Shown: positions 21,477 through 32,719, numbered from the stretch's first letter. The stretch is 64,000 bases of DNA from Serripes groenlandicus (GCA_031761405.1 JASEVX010000001.1:28842612-28906611), one strand, 5' to 3'. Notes: a model not told the origin generated them from the sequence alone. Made by a program: numbers and translations.

Positions 21477-21691
21477 TTAACCCTTTCTCTAATACAACAA
21501 TTCTGCAGCAAACGACTTTAGACATGTTTTATCAAAAAAATGGAAAATCTCTTTAATTGAATGGATGACCTATGACTATAAGTGGAAAATATTGTGGCAA
21601 AAGGAGAAACTTCTTCTTTTGTCACTATATTTTCAAAAAAGCCGTCTTCTGCAGAGGCGTCAGAAAGCGTCTATATGAGGGAAATGGTTAA
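21477..21691 (-). mobile_element. Family A TTAA element
   Basis: TTAACCCTTTCTCTAATACA to 'TATATGAGGGAAATGGTTAA'. One arm of the palindrome is lost ('GAGAAACTTCTTCTTTTGTC'). Confidence 0.85.
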
Positions 21692-22283
21692 CCTCACGAA
21701 CTTCGAATGCTCGAGGATATTGATTCCAAATACCATATTTAATTGCTCCGCTGTCGTGTTAACGAAATTCAAAAAAAACTTGAGGACCAAGGATGGAAGC
21801 CCACACTTTCATTTTTAAAGCCTTTTGTGTGAACCGACCTGGGACCTTACCCTGGCCTCTGGCTCCCACGTGAGTATTCGTGGGTTTGTGTATATGAAGA
21901 GGGTGCAATTTTCAAAATGATATATTCATGAGTCCGCGGTCAGTGAATTTTCTCAATATGCTTTAAAATAGTACAACTGTACAAGTGTATCACTTAAAAC
22001 AACATTTTTAAGGAAAAAAGGCAAACATACATGTATATCAATCTAAAGCAATTACTCTGCTTTATATGATGTTTTTTTTCTAAAAATCGGTCTCTTAAGA
22101 AGCGTCAAGAGAAATACGTTGAAGGGAAATGGTTAATTGTAAAATTCTTAGATGCCACAAACCTATATATATATATATATATAGTGTATTTATATACCTG
22201 ATTGTCAGCTGGACAACTGAACAATTTCGCCTGTTTGTTCGAACCCCAACTCCATAATCTGTTCAACTCTATATCAATGAACA
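21692..22283. other. No gene seen
   Basis: Contains a (TA)n run at about 22161-22183 and a very decayed family A-like right end near 22090-22138 ('GTTGAAGGGAAATGGTTAA'). Confidence 0.4.
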
Positions 22284-22414
22284 AGTACCCATTTTGTTTC
22301 TACAATGGTTTCAACTCTATACATTGAATGTACTTTCGTTTTATAGAGAGTTTCAATGTTGTTAACAGAACGTTTCAAATGTCGTCTGCTGTAATATTTT
22401 GTATTTGGGAAAAT
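22284..22414. mobile_element. Family A fragment
   Basis: 'CATTTTGTTTCTACAATGG', 'TTTCAACTCTAT', then 'GTCGTCTGCTGTAATATTTT' and 'GTATTTGGGAAAAT'; left half absent. Confidence 0.55.
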
Positions 22415-22692
22415 ATCAAATATTATGTAAGGGGAGTTTAACAGATCCAGAGACACTATGTTATTACACCCTGTAATATAGACTTCTTAAAGATGTGTAT
22501 TTTGAACTGCCAGGGACACTAATAGTGCCCTTGAATAATCAACATACACATCTTTGTGAAACTTGTTTGAACCGATGCCATGTATGTGCATACTTTCCGC
22601 AGGTGTAATTATGATTGCGATTTCGAGATTGAATTTGAATTGACGGCTTAAAATTTGAAAAGGGAGAGTGCTGTGTATATTGTTTTAACTAA

Positions 22693-22860
22693 TTAACCCT
22701 TTCCCTAATATAAACGCTTTCGGACGCCTCTGCAGCAGACGGCTTTTTGAAAACATAGTGACAAAAGAAGGAATTGCACAAAACGTGCAATTTCTCCTTT
22801 TTCCACAATGTTTTCCACTTTTCGTCATAGGTTATACATTCAATTATAGAGATTTTAGGG
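22693..22860 (+). mobile_element. Family A TTAA element, right-truncated
   Basis: TTAACCCTTTCCCTAATATA, 'CCTCTGCAGCAGACGGC', palindrome AATTGCACAAAACGTGCAAT, up to 'TTATAGAGATTTTAGGG', where homology stops without the right terminus. Confidence 0.85.
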
Positions 22861-23366
22861 GTTCATCGTGGACGTTAGAACTTAATGACATTCACAATCG
22901 GAACAAATAAAAGGAGTATGTGCATACTAAAAAGTCTTTCATCAGGTGTGTTATGATTGCGATTTTAAAATTTGAATTGGAAGGGGGAGAGTGTTGTGTA
23001 TACTGTCTTAACAAATGAAATCATGAATCAAAGTATATCCAATCAAAGCCACGCCTCTATATAACCCATGCATTTCATGTTAATCTTTGTAGTATTAAAT
23101 ATTCTACTAAGCTATACAGTTATTCCGTTATTAATGTTGTACACATACACAACACGGCCCTTATGTTTATAATTTCAAAAGTCATTCGCATCGTGGTGCA
23201 AAATCGCTAGGAGGGTATAAATATCGATAGAAATGGTCCATCGTGAAAAACACTACATAGAAAAAAGTACCACTTACCGGTCTATAAATACCTTCGGATC
23301 AACAACTTCTACAACCTGCTCATTGGATATTCACACTTATTGAGAATTTGAAGGGGAAAAAAGCAC
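22861..23366. other. No gene seen
   Basis: Unassigned. 'AGGTGTGTTATGATTGCGAT' at 22946 repeats a stretch at 22601, so the family A copy lies between two similar ~75 bp segments. Confidence 0.4.
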
Positions 23367-23987
23367 GGCATGTATTTGTTCACCTATGTTATGGAACAAT
23401 AACATGTTAAGATGTTTTGAGGCAGCTGTGACTGTAAGACTGACCCTAAAATTTGGATTATTTTGTATTAACGTAGTTTACTGTCAAATAATCTCCAGGC
23501 ACGGAACATTCATTATTGTTCTGTTATAGCACACCCAACAAGGTAAAACAAATATACCACCATTTTTTGTTTATTTTTTTATTTTATATTTTTATTGGAA
23601 TTGCAATATAGTTTTTATCGTTATGCAGCGTTCTTTTGATTTTGATATAGAATGCATTGTGATAAATGCATCAATGAATGTGTAAACTATGCAACGACCT
23701 CTGTGAAATACCGCCTGTCAAGTAAACGTTTTTGCGATAGACCCCCATTCTATGTATACAATATTGTTCATTCAACTCAAATATTATTCAATTAACGTAC
23801 ATAACAAGGTCTTCCTGTGAAGTGAATGTGATAAAAAAAATCAATAAATCCTTGTCCTAATGTATTCCATGATCTGCAGTTAGCCCCTTGCTGGCAGCAC
23901 TTTGAGTGCTATGATTTTAAAAGTGTTTTCTATATAACAAAGGTAGTGTGAACATCAATGCGATAGTAATTGGTATATTATCACACA
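23367..23987. repeat. ~620-bp interspersed repeat, copy 1
   Basis: Nearly identical to 35218-35827, with few substitutions and small indels (for example CTATATAACAAAGG against CTAACAAAGG). Contains 'CTGGCAGCACTTTGAGTGC'. No ORF and no match recognised. A diverged piece of its right end recurs at 24788-24860. Confidence 0.9.
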
Positions 23988-24006
23988 CGTTTTAATCATA
24001 GGTCTC

Positions 24007-24315
24007 TTGCCCTTTGTTCATATACAGACACATATTGACGCACCTGCAGCAGACAACAGTTACTTTTTAACACATTTTTGAAAAAACAAGAATTTACTTA
24101 TCCTGAGTTGTCACACTGTCAGACGCATTTTCACTCATCTGCAATAGACGTTTGGTGATAACATTATGACAAAAGGATGAATGTCCATGATTAGAAAAGT
24201 TCTCATTTTGCCACAATGCTTTCAACTCTTTACAATAAGTGTTCTTCCATGTATGGTTTCCTGTTATTTATACCAAGGCGTCTGCTGCAGATTTTAATTT
24301 GGGGGTAAGGGTTAA
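24007..24315. mobile_element. Family A, old and internally expanded copy
   Basis: 'CCCTTTGTTCATATACAGAC' to 'GGGGGTAAGGGTTAA', with 'CACCTGCAGCAGACAACAG', a second internal 'GTCAGACGCATTTTCACTCA' and 'AGGCGTCTGCTGCAG'. Probably two overlapping copies. Confidence 0.6.
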
Positions 24316-24346
24316 ATGATAGGTTGTACGTAGCATTACAATAATT

Positions 24347-24606
24347 GAGCCGTCCCGCGAGAAAACCAACAGTATAGCCTCTGCGTAATGTATCGACCAG
24401 ATCAGCCTGCGCAGTCCGTGAAGACTGATCCGGGCCAACACATTCCGTATCAGAAGAATAGAGGTATAGAGTAATGATTCCTGAAAAAGAAAATCCACAT
24501 GAGGCGAATAGTGTCTATCCGGGTAAGCCAGCGCGGCATGCTAAGGCTGATCCGGGTCGATACTTTACGCACAGTCCACAATGTTGGTTTTCTCGCGGGA
24601 CGGCTC
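24347..24606. mobile_element. Family C element, intact reference copy
   Basis: 260 bp. GAGCCGTCCCGCGAGAAAAC at the left and the exact complement ending GGCTC at the right. Inner homology 'GTATAGAGTAATGATTCCTG' allowed the interrupted copy at 10862 to be recognised. No ORF. Confidence 0.88.
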
Positions 24607-24860
24607 ATATGTAGGGATTTTAACAGATACAAATGTACATATATATGAAACATGTTTGGACCAATGCGAGGCTCTGACCAGACTGCGTATTTTTTCGGAA
24701 ATAATGTTAAATATTCGAAAATGTTATCAGACGAAATTTCCCATGACAGGGATTCTAATTAAAATATATCCGACAAACTGATATTTGTTTTCTAACAAAG
24801 GTAGTGTGAAATATAACATATTACGGAGTATGTTGTCACTCGCGCTTCATTGATAGGTCT

Positions 24861-25083
24861 TTAAACCTTTCCCATATGCAGACACTTCTTGAAGCAGCTG
24901 CAGAAGACGACTTTTGAACTCATTGTGGCAAAAGCAAGTAGTTATTCATCCAGAGTATTTTCCGACAGTGTTTTGTTCTCATCTTTAGAAAGTGTACATT
25001 CAATGAAACAGGTTTGTCCATACTACTGCCTTGATGTTTTCAAAGTCGTCTGCATCATAAGTTTGTGTAAGTCGGAAAAGGTT
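24861..25083. mobile_element. Family A TTAA element, old copy
   Basis: TTAAACCTTTCCCATATGCA on the left, 'AAGTCGTCTGCATCATAAG' and 'AAGTCGGAAAAGGTTGA' on the right; the palindrome is destroyed. Confidence 0.65.
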
Positions 25084-25543
25084 GACACTTTGATAAAACT
25101 AATAACATGTCGGGCATTGTTACGATTCAATTCCATCAGATGACCACCACGGACAGTGCATTCATGGGATAACACAGTCAGTGCACGGAACAGCAACATG
25201 AACTGAAGACTGTTTAAATTAATGTGACTTTCACGTGAGATTTAAATCGACTGTAAGATTGTGATTTGTGAGTTTATGATCGATAGAAAACCCTAACTAT
25301 ATGATTTGTATGGAACAACAACATAATTTAGAGAAATAATGTCGGTGAAGGGCGACAGGAGACTTGTGTAATAGTTAGTAAGTGACAATTTAAAGGAAGT
25401 CATTAGAGAAGACAACCATCAATCGATATCTCCTAAGCCTCGTTATAAACGTCAAAAACATGCAGGCTCTCCGATGTGTCCGTCATTAAACATACCCAGT
25501 AACTATTCCCTTTAAATATGGAAGAGATAAAACAAACACAAAA

Positions 25544-25660
25544 ATGGATAATAATTTCACTTTCGAGACAACCTTTACCGGGGATGGATTTACAAGAAGA
25601 GTTCCTTTTAGTGAATCAGCAGACATTACTTTAAATATACAAGAGATAAGACGAGCATGA
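25544..25660 (+). CDS. Upstream ORF 1 of the receptor gene (38 codons)
   Basis: ATG at 25544, stop at 25658-25660. The peptide starts 'MDNNFTFETTF' and continues '..GFTRRVPFSESADIT', matching the receptor N-terminus in about two thirds of positions. It then ends 'LNIQEIRRA'. Arises from a ~119 bp tandem duplication. Whether it is translated is unknown. Confidence 0.6.
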   Translation: MDNNFTFETTFTGDGFTRRVPFSESADITLNIQEIRRA

Positions 25661-25663
25661 AAA

Positions 25664-25780
25664 ATGGATAATAACTTGACTTTCGAGGCAACCTTTATCA
25701 AATCTGGATTTACAAGAAGATTTCCTTTTAGTAAATCAGCAGACACTACTTTAAATATAGAAGAGATAAGACGAGCATGA
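25664..25780 (+). CDS. Upstream ORF 2 of the receptor gene (38 codons)
   Basis: Starts three bases after uORF 1 ends. Peptide 'MDNNLTFEATF..', ending 'NIEEIRRA'. Same length and plan as uORF 1, with conservative changes, and no stop within. Confidence 0.6.
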   Translation: MDNNLTFEATFIKSGFTRRFPFSKSADTTLNIEEIRRA

Positions 25781-25782
25781 AA

Positions 25783-25872
25783 ATGGATAATAACTTGACT
25801 TTCGAGGCATCCTTTAACAAGTCTGGATTTACAAAATATAGAAGAGATAAGACGAGCATGAAAAATGGATAA
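25783..25872 (+). CDS. Upstream ORF 3, overlapping the receptor start
   Basis: Starts two bases after uORF 2 ends. Begins 'MDNNLTFEASFNKSGFT' but the repeat unit is truncated, so it switches to another frame and stops at 25870-25872, eight bases past the receptor ATG at 25865. An overlapping uORF would normally reduce initiation at the main ATG. Confidence 0.55.
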   Translation: MDNNLTFEASFNKSGFTKYRRDKTSMKNG

Positions 25873-26995
25873 TAACTTGGCTTTCGAGGCAACCTTCAAC
25901 GAGTCTGGATTTACAAGACGAGTTCCTGTTGGAGTATCAGCAGACATTGATAAAAATGATACGACACATTCCTGGCTTGATTCATATATTGAAGACCGTC
26001 ACTTCGGTATAGAAATCGGATTCGCAACAGTTGGTGTAATGTCACTGATATTAAGTTGTATTGCCATCACAGGGCTTCACAGGACCCGTAAAATGCCTCC
26101 ATCGGCAAAGTTCCTAACTACCGGACTACTTTCATTTGAATGTCTATTAATATGTTCATTAACTATCCGGAAATTTATTCTCCACCCATTTATTAACATG
26201 ATTGTTCAGCTATTTGGAATGACATTTGGGCGCATGGCCTGCCTCACAATTGGAATGCTCTCTTTGGATCGGTTATGTGTGTTTAACTATCCAATGACCT
26301 ACATCCGGTTATGCACGCAGACATTATTGCGCAGGATTTCCATATCGATCTGGATAACGGACCTAGTTCTATTTTTATTACTACGTTTCGGTGTTTGTTA
26401 CCTTAATTCAAATTCCACCCACGTTTTTATGGAAGCTGGATTGTGTAAAGAGATCTTGAAGTATCACTATTCTATTCTGGTCATCGTGGTCCTTGTGACG
26501 TCACTGGTGTGCTATATTAAAATATTTATCATCGTCAGAGACAAGAACAGGAAAATAGGTGTTAAGAATATGGCGCGTTTTTCTACCGTTATGAACACGA
26601 TCAATACAATTCGTAGCTTTAAAACTACGTCACTCGTTTTGATGTACGGCATTGTAACTGTGTGTACATTTCTAGCATGTGCAGGTATCATTGTCTACCA
26701 TGAGTTCAACGATTTAAGTGTTGCATCGATACAAATAGCTGTAGATGTAGTCGCTTTATGTAGCTGTATAGTTGACCCTTTTTTGTATGTTCTTAAATTT
26801 AAGGAATGCCAGATGGAGGTTTTGAAAATGTTCGCATGCCTGAGTCCACGGATCCGATTGAAAGTGGTCAATATGAAGTTTGAGATTTTCGACATTGTGA
26901 CGAAGAATGACAGTCTGACGTCGGCTGGACGTCGCACTGAAGGAATGCCGACCAACGGAACGAGATCTCAAATTATTATCGACGGGCATGTCTAG
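25865..26995 (+). CDS. Rhodopsin-like (class A) G protein-coupled receptor, orphan
   Basis: 376 residues in one exon, predicted plasma membrane. Seven hydrophobic segments at about 48-70, 80-102, 110-130, 149-169, 202-224, 257-278 and 288-310. D-R-L at 125-127 ends segment 3 (the DRY position). D-P-F-L-Y at 304-308 is the NPxxY position with the common Asp variant. Extracellular N-glycosylation sites: N12-E-S, N31-D-T, N183-S-T. Divergent points: no C-W-x-P in segment 6, no clear Asn in segment 1 or Asp in segment 2, and no Cys at the extracellular end of segment 3. The ligand cannot be guessed. The ATG at 25865 is the fourth of four similar starts; the upstream three read into stops. Possible polyA signals (AATAAA) lie at 27212 and 27522. 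Confidence 0.85.
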   Translation: MDNNLAFEATFNESGFTRRVPVGVSADIDKNDTTHSWLDSYIEDRHFGIEIGFATVGVMSLILSCIAITGLHRTRKMPPSAKFLTTGLLSFECLLICSLTIRKFILHPFINMIVQLFGMTFGRMACLTIGMLSLDRLCVFNYPMTYIRLCTQTLLRRISISIWITDLVLFLLLRFGVCYLNSNSTHVFMEAGLCKEILKYHYSILVIVVLVTSLVCYIKIFIIVRDKNRKIGVKNMARFSTVMNTINTIRSFKTTSLVLMYGIVTVCTFLACAGIIVYHEFNDLSVASIQIAVDVVALCSCIVDPFLYVLKFKECQMEVLKMFACLSPRIRLKVVNMKFEIFDIVTKNDSLTSAGRRTEGMPTNGTRSQIIIDGHV

Positions 26996-27640
26996 ACTCT
27001 ACCAATCGAAACCGCTCGGTTAATTTAATATAGATAAACCAAGACATAACGTGCATGTTGATCTTCAACACTGGTATTGGATGGAAGTTAGTTGTTTGTA
27101 TGTCGTGCGATTACAATCAGTCGGGTCAATGTCATGTGGGATACTATCCGAAGGAACCCGCGTGAATTTAGGTTTTAACCGGAAGTCAACCATTTTATTG
27201 GCGAATATTAAAATAAAAAAATGGCGCTTTCTAGTTTCCGATTGGTTGCCGTAAAGGAGTCGAGTGCGGCCGACATAGGGCTTCTCTATCTTAAACGTGG
27301 TGATTTGGGAAATTTATCGGGGCGTATCTTTGCACATAACCTGGAAAACCTAACCGAGCAGCGTTGAAGACAGGCTTGGAGCCCAGATAAACCTGCAGTC
27401 TGATTATGAATTATCAAAGAAGCTTTTAAGAAGTATCTGACATAGAGTTTGTATATTATCATCAGATGTGTACTTTTGCCTTTGCTTCGTGTCTCTTTTT
27501 ATCACGTGGTTTGTGTGTTTTAATAAAGTATTTAGTTTTGAGTTTTTATCAATAAACATAGTTTGATATCTCTCATATCATCATGGGCTATGGTTGGTTA
27601 TGTTGTCCTTTTACTCTTTTTTATAAAACTGTTGTTTTTT
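26996..27640. other. 3' flank of the receptor gene
   Basis: No further exon. AATAAA at 27212-27217 and 27522-27527 could end the transcript. Otherwise AT-rich. Confidence 0.4.
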
Positions 27641-27863
27641 CTCTGGTGTAATCTTTTCTAATTTATAAAGAACTCTACAGTAGGCAACTTTTGAAAAGAG
27701 TGTGGCAGATGGAGATATTGCTCATAATAAGCAATTTATCTTTTAGTCACAATGCTTTCAACTGCATGTTTATTCTAAAGTTAAAATATCATATGCACAT
27801 TTTCTATATTGTTTTTACTCAAATTCGTCTGTTGCAGCTTTGTTATATTTGGGAAATGGTTAA
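27641..27863. mobile_element. Family A TTAA element, old copy
   Basis: 'GGAGATATTGCTCATAATAA' centre, 'TTCGTCTGTTGCAGC' and the terminus 'TTTGGGAAATGGTTAA'; left end very diverged. Confidence 0.65.
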
Positions 27864-28206
27864 CAAGAATGACTAATTTATTCTTTAAGAAATTGTGCTA
27901 TCATTTTCTGTTTAACAATTTCTATCACATGACAATGCTTGCATCCGATATTATATACCCATACGTTTTTCTGTAACGTGTGTAATATAACATGACCGAA
28001 TCACTTTTATTCATCCGCGAATGTTTACAAAATGGCTTAGAACGTGTATCCTGTACAAACAATCATGATAGATGGACGAGGTAAAAGGACCATTATCGGT
28101 CATAAAAATATGTTGTGATAAGTTAGCTTATTAAGTATTACATGTTGGGACTATTTTCTGTCCGCGAAATCCGATTTTCGTTTTGTGTTTCGTCATGTAA
28201 TAAAAA

Positions 28207-28353
28207 GAATCTGACATTCGTTGTCATTTCATAAAGTGTTTTTAAACTCGTCCAAGAAACTTGTTATTAAGCTCGCCAGAGGCTCGCTTAATAACACATT
28301 TCTTGAACTCATTAAATAACACTTAATATGAATTGACAACTTATGTCAGATCC
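28207..28353. repeat. ~147-bp imperfect palindrome
   Basis: The arms 'AGAATCTGACATTCGTTGTC' and, complementary, 'GACAACTTATGTCAGATCC' run inward through 'GTGTTTTTAAACTCGTCC' to a near-perfect core, 'TGTTATTAAGCTCGCC' facing 'GGCTCGCTTAATAACA' around 28279. It looks like a foldback element. Confidence 0.8.
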
Positions 28354-28429
28354 TATATGTCTTTCTTGTGTTATATATTAATTTATGTTGTGTTTTATAA
28401 CTATTAGCATGTTAATTCTCTTGGTGTTT

Positions 28430-28545
28430 TTTGGCGCGACCTCTCCTACAAAAATGTCCCGGGTTCAAATCCCGTGATGAGCGAATTTTTCCACACAAAC
28501 AGAGCGAGTACTGGTTATGTCTACAGGAAGCAGACATCGACTGTG
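28430..28545 (+). mobile_element. tRNA-like SINE head fragment
   Basis: B-box-like 'GGGTTCAAATCCC' then 'CCACACAAACAGAGCGAGTA', the latter shared with about 5495. No tail seen. Confidence 0.4.
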
Positions 28546-29308
28546 ATTAATATCAGCTTAAAGCTTGTTTCGCAATCGATGTTAAATGACTAAGTTTAAA
28601 CTAAGTGTTTTTGAATCAGTGACAACGCTCTGCACATGCGCAATATAATCTAAATAAAAGGGACTCAATATAACTCGCACGAGACACATAAATTACTTCG
28701 GGTCATCAACGTGTTCGATAGAATTCTGGATGAATGCTAATTGCGTTATGTATTGTCAGCTTCGTAAGTGATTTATCATTATGCAAGCCATTAATAAACC
28801 ATACCAAGAAGACAGCGTATGTATATGTATGAGCGTCCAGAACTGCTGCTTCGCTGATTTCAAAAAAACATACCGTTCCAGGAAATGGTTCGAGTTAAAC
28901 GATATGTTCGAATTCCCCATCGCAAAAACACTGTATACACAGCGTTTCTAACAATGTCTTCAGATATTAGTATTAAGTTTAGTATAGTGTATTCCAAAGT
29001 ACATGTAACAGTTTTTTCCAAAAAAAATAAACATGTTCACGGTGCTTAATATTAAAAAAGAAGATTTATTTATTTTAAACGATTTCAGCTTGAAAAAATG
29101 ATTTATGCATTAGTATCCCTTGAAAGATGGGACGATAAAATAACGTTCGGAAAGAAGAAAGAATCCTTTTATTCTGTTTCCGTTTACGAATACATTTGCT
29201 CTTCTCTGTCGATGTTTAATACTCATTTACTCTTGATATTTCATGTTATTATATGCAGCCAATCTCATTCAAAACCGTTTATAGTATAGAGAAGTATTTT
29301 GGACTGAT
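28546..29308. other. No gene seen
   Basis: Unassigned AT-rich sequence; the small ORF at 29098-29289 has no supporting motif. Confidence 0.35.
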
Positions 29309-29447
29309 TTAAATGAACTTCTCCTTTTGCCACAATGTTTTCACTGTAATCATAAAACTATTATTCCACTTATAAAGAGTTTTTATATTTTGACTCAATG
29401 TTTTCAAAGTCGTCTGTTGCAGATTTGACGCTTGTGTGAAAGGGTAA
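29309..29447. mobile_element. Family A fragment, right part
   Basis: 'GAACTTCTCCTTTTGCCACA', 'AAAGTCGTCTGTTGCAG' and 'GTGTGAAAGGGTAA'; left end missing. Confidence 0.65.
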
Positions 29448-29515
29448 TGCTCTTAAATGTTGTCACTGTTAATATTTATGTCAGGAGGACGATTCCAGGC
29501 GTTGATGATCATCGG

Positions 29516-29760
29516 AGATATATCCATTTCTCCGCCTCTGTTGTAGGGGTCGCGGGTTCGATCCCCGACCGGGTCATACCAAATACTTTTTAAAATGGTA
29601 GAAATGGCTGTCCTTTATGGCGCTCTAGAGTGTGGGATTAGCTCTACGACTGACTGGCTGTTGGACCAGTAGTATTGGTAACTCATCCATGAAACGCCGT
29701 GATATAACTGAAAACATGTTGAAAGCGCCGTAAAACACCAATCAATCAATCGATCGATCT
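29516..29760 (+). mobile_element. SINE type 1', near full length
   Basis: Head with B-box 'GGGTTCGATCCC', body 'GAAATGGCTGTCCTTTATGG', tail 'GCCGTGATATAACTGAAAAC', ending in (CAAT)n/(CGAT)n. Confidence 0.85.
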
Positions 29761-29814
29761 TTTACAGATACACCAAACAAACAATCAATCGATCTATTTC
29801 AGATACACCATGAC

Positions 29815-29920
29815 ATGTCACACACGCAGAGTCGTTATGAGGCATTTGTAGCAGTCTATGAATACAAACATTGTTGCAAAAGGAGACGCACTTCATAACG
29901 GGCATCTCCTTTATCCTAGA
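29815..29920. mobile_element. Family A fragment
   Basis: 'CACACACGCAGAGTCG', 'CATTGTTGCAAAAGGAG' and 'CGGGCATCTCCTTTATC' around a decayed palindrome. Confidence 0.45.
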
Positions 29921-30036
29921 ACCCTGAGCGCCAAGAAATGAGAGCTATTGCAACATTTGTCAAAGTCTTTGGTATGACACGGATTGGGTTGGTACCCGCA
30001 CCCGAAGCGGACGCTCTACCACTACACCACCGAGAT
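29921..30036 (-). mobile_element. SINE type 1', head only
   Basis: Reverse strand: head with 'GTAGAGCGTCCGCTTCGGGT', then 'CTCTCATTTCTTGGCGCTC'; the tail is missing. Confidence 0.7.
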
Positions 30037-31607
30037 GGTCCTTTGATGAACCCGCACCACCCCACCCCCTTAACTCTACCACCCCCTCCACACCCATAGG
30101 CGTACTTCATCACAGAGACGATGCTAAAATGCTTTAAACGTTTGGACAAGTGGTAGAACGTGTTAAGAATTGATACAGGTTGGAACATATTATAGGATAA
30201 TGAAACAAATGACCGTTTTAACAATTTTTATTTTATCCTCAAAATGGCATCTACTGTATAGGGAGTATATTTTGATGTATTTTGAATGTTCTTGGGATCT
30301 CTCTAGTCGGACCCTTTATATATATCCTGCTTTTAATACATGTGTGTAGCCTCTCTTTGTGGTATTATATAATAAGACATATAGTAGATTATAGAATATG
30401 ACTCTTATAGAGAGACTATTTATAGTAACACGGTATTGTGTGGGATTTTCCCATTTTCTTAAACGAAAACATTATGCCTGTGATGAAATACAAATTGTGC
30501 TGGATTTTATATTTGTATTAAGACAGACTTTGATCAACATGGCTATTAAGATAACTCACGAATGTGTACATATATCTTAAACTGATTAGTTAGATCTTGT
30601 TTTCACCAATTAAAATATGATAAGGATAAGTGCCAAAACCTGTTATTATAATCTACAACGTAATCTCTTATACTTTTATTTTTTTTAAATAATGTCCATT
30701 GTTCTTATACATTCAGTTTCCTGCTCATATATTTAACTTCATTACAAGAATCGACTGGTAGTTAGTTTCCCTCTGATCACATGCGTCTTAGTTTTCTCTT
30801 TAGAAATTTAAAAAAAAATCCCAGACACAGTAATATGATATTTACGCGATTTCGTCACAGATATTCACAAAACTCACCGGTTTCTCGTAAGTGTCTCAAT
30901 GACATACGTTGGTTAAATGAAGTTTAGCGACGTAGTCAACAGCATTTATGATTATTATTATACAATATGGACCGTATAGAGAGGCTAGTTATAGTAACAC
31001 GGGAGGGATTCCCAAACAATAATATTACGATCATTATCATTATAGCATATGGACAATATAGACTACTAGAGAGACTATTAGAGTATCTTAACGAGATATT
31101 GTGTGTTTTCTCTGCTCTGGTCTGCTTTCTGAAGAAAACAAATAGTTTTACGTTAGTGACTTTTTTTACACACAAGCCTTCGACTTTCTTTCTTTTTTAA
31201 TTATTTTCTATTATTAAAACAAAATTAACATCCTAATCTTGACTGTATCATGTACTTTTTGTATGACAGACTCTTTTATTAAATTTCATGAAAGGTCATG
31301 TGCTTTTTTTATTTCTATTACTTTATTGACCATATGTGTAATACTATATACGAGACATAACTTAATCAATCAATATACAATTGTTTGAAAGATATTGTGC
31401 AATGTACAGATAACAAATGTGTAACTATGTTTCATCAGCAACACATGTTACGTTTGCAAGCAGAAAAACCTATACCAATTTGGTATTCAAAAATGTGTTT
31501 GTATCAATGGCGTCTCACACCAGTTACAGCGTCGTTTCGTTGGTAAATTACAAGTTCTGAACCCGATAACTTTGTTTAATATGCTGATCAATCGTTGTTT
31601 AACAAAG
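30037..31607. other. No gene seen; local duplications
   Basis: A word 'ATAGAGAGACTATTTATAGT' at about 30405 recurs as 'TATAGAGAGGCTAGTTATAG' at 30975 and 'AGAGAGACTATTAGAG' at 31068, so a ~60 bp segment is repeated. No convincing exon. Confidence 0.4.
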
Positions 31608-31872
31608 GATTGATTGGTTGATGCTTTGCGCCGCTTTCAACATTTGTTCAGTTATTTCACGGCGGTTCTAAGGTAAGTTACCAGTACTACTGGTCCATTT
31701 ATCCAGACACAAGCTAGTCAGTCGTAATTCAAACCCCGCAACCCTGAGTGCCAATGAGTGCATCCATTACTACCATCTTTAAAGTATTTGGTATGATCCA
31801 ACCGGAGATTGATCCCGCGACCTCCCGCATCCAATGCGGACTCTCTACCACTTCACCACCTAGGCGGTGCGA
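31608..31872 (-). mobile_element. SINE type 1', full length
   Basis: Reverse: head 'GCGGGAGGTCGCGGGATCAA', body 'CACTCATTGGCACTCAGG', tail 'GCCGTGAAATAACTGAAC'. Confidence 0.85.
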
Positions 31873-32156
31873 TGATAAACAAAGGACGGCTTTCGGTTAA
31901 CGGTTGCAATGTCACCGAAAAATACCATATTTAGTTAAAAGTGATCCAGCAGGAATTGTTCATTAATATGAACACTTAAATACTATCAATACCCTGTATA
32001 GTGAACTCAAGATAACTCGAACATGAGGAAATTAGAATATATCGGTTAACTCGAACCTTGGTCATTGGGTGATCCTCTACCAGATTACATAGTGCCATGT
32101 GTATTTCTTTCAATTAACATCGACACAAGGGACGGGGCTTATATGGCTTAAGTAAA

Positions 32157-32480
32157 CACTAGTGGGTGACATTCTACCAGAGTTCTTCAAAGTCATGTTC
32201 ATTGGTAAAAAACCAATTGCAGCCAGGGGCGATTCTGTTTCGCTTTATATAGCCACAGAAGAAAAAAACTTTAAAGTCTCCTCTTCCGAAACATCTGGCC
32301 GATTTTCAAATCAGTATGTTCCCTGTCTGACCATGTATAAGATTCCATTAAGTTATCTTGATTGGTCTAAAAAGCATTGCCTCCAGGGTGGGTGCGAGAA
32401 GGTTTTGTCCTATATGGTTTTTAGAGAAAACTTTAAAAAATCTTCTTCCCCAAAAGTATCTTGCCGATTTTCTAATAAAA
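32157..32480 (+). repeat. Tandem repeat, ~170 bp, two units (pearl-like core)
   Basis: The units share 'TTCATTGGTAAAAAACC'/'TTGATTGGTCTAAAAAGC' and 'GCCGATTTTCAAATCA'/'GCCGATTTTCTAATAA'. Same family as 44620-45560 and 57557-58474. The 110-codon ORF across it is not a gene. Confidence 0.7.
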
Positions 32481-32719
32481 CACTTTATGATTAAAATTCT
32501 TAAATAATTGAATTTTCGACAACTTGGTCTTCATCAAGATTTAAAAAATACAACAGAAATGTATGTGCGTTCCATTCTTGTGTCGTAAAGATCAAGTTGT
32601 CGAAAATTCGATTATTACTTACTTTCTTCCCTTTGGAAGACATAATATACAAAGATTTTCGTCCATGCGTGAATTTATTGCGTTTTAAATATGACGTCTC
32701 CTCTGTTATCACAAGGCAA

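Larger units (their letters stand above)
25515..25864 (+). repeat. Tandem duplication of the receptor's 5' region, ~119 bp unit
   Basis: Units begin near 25515, 25635 and 25755 with 'AATATAGAAGAGATAAGACG'; the third is cut short, and the receptor start region is the fourth. Each unit carries an ATGGATAATAA start. Confidence 0.92.

Noticed and set aside
25486..25947. 153-codon reverse ORF
   Set aside because: Shadow of the tandem repeats upstream of the receptor on the other strand.
32162..32494. 110-codon ORF
   Set aside because: Spans two units of a tandem repeat seen elsewhere with stops; no coding signal.
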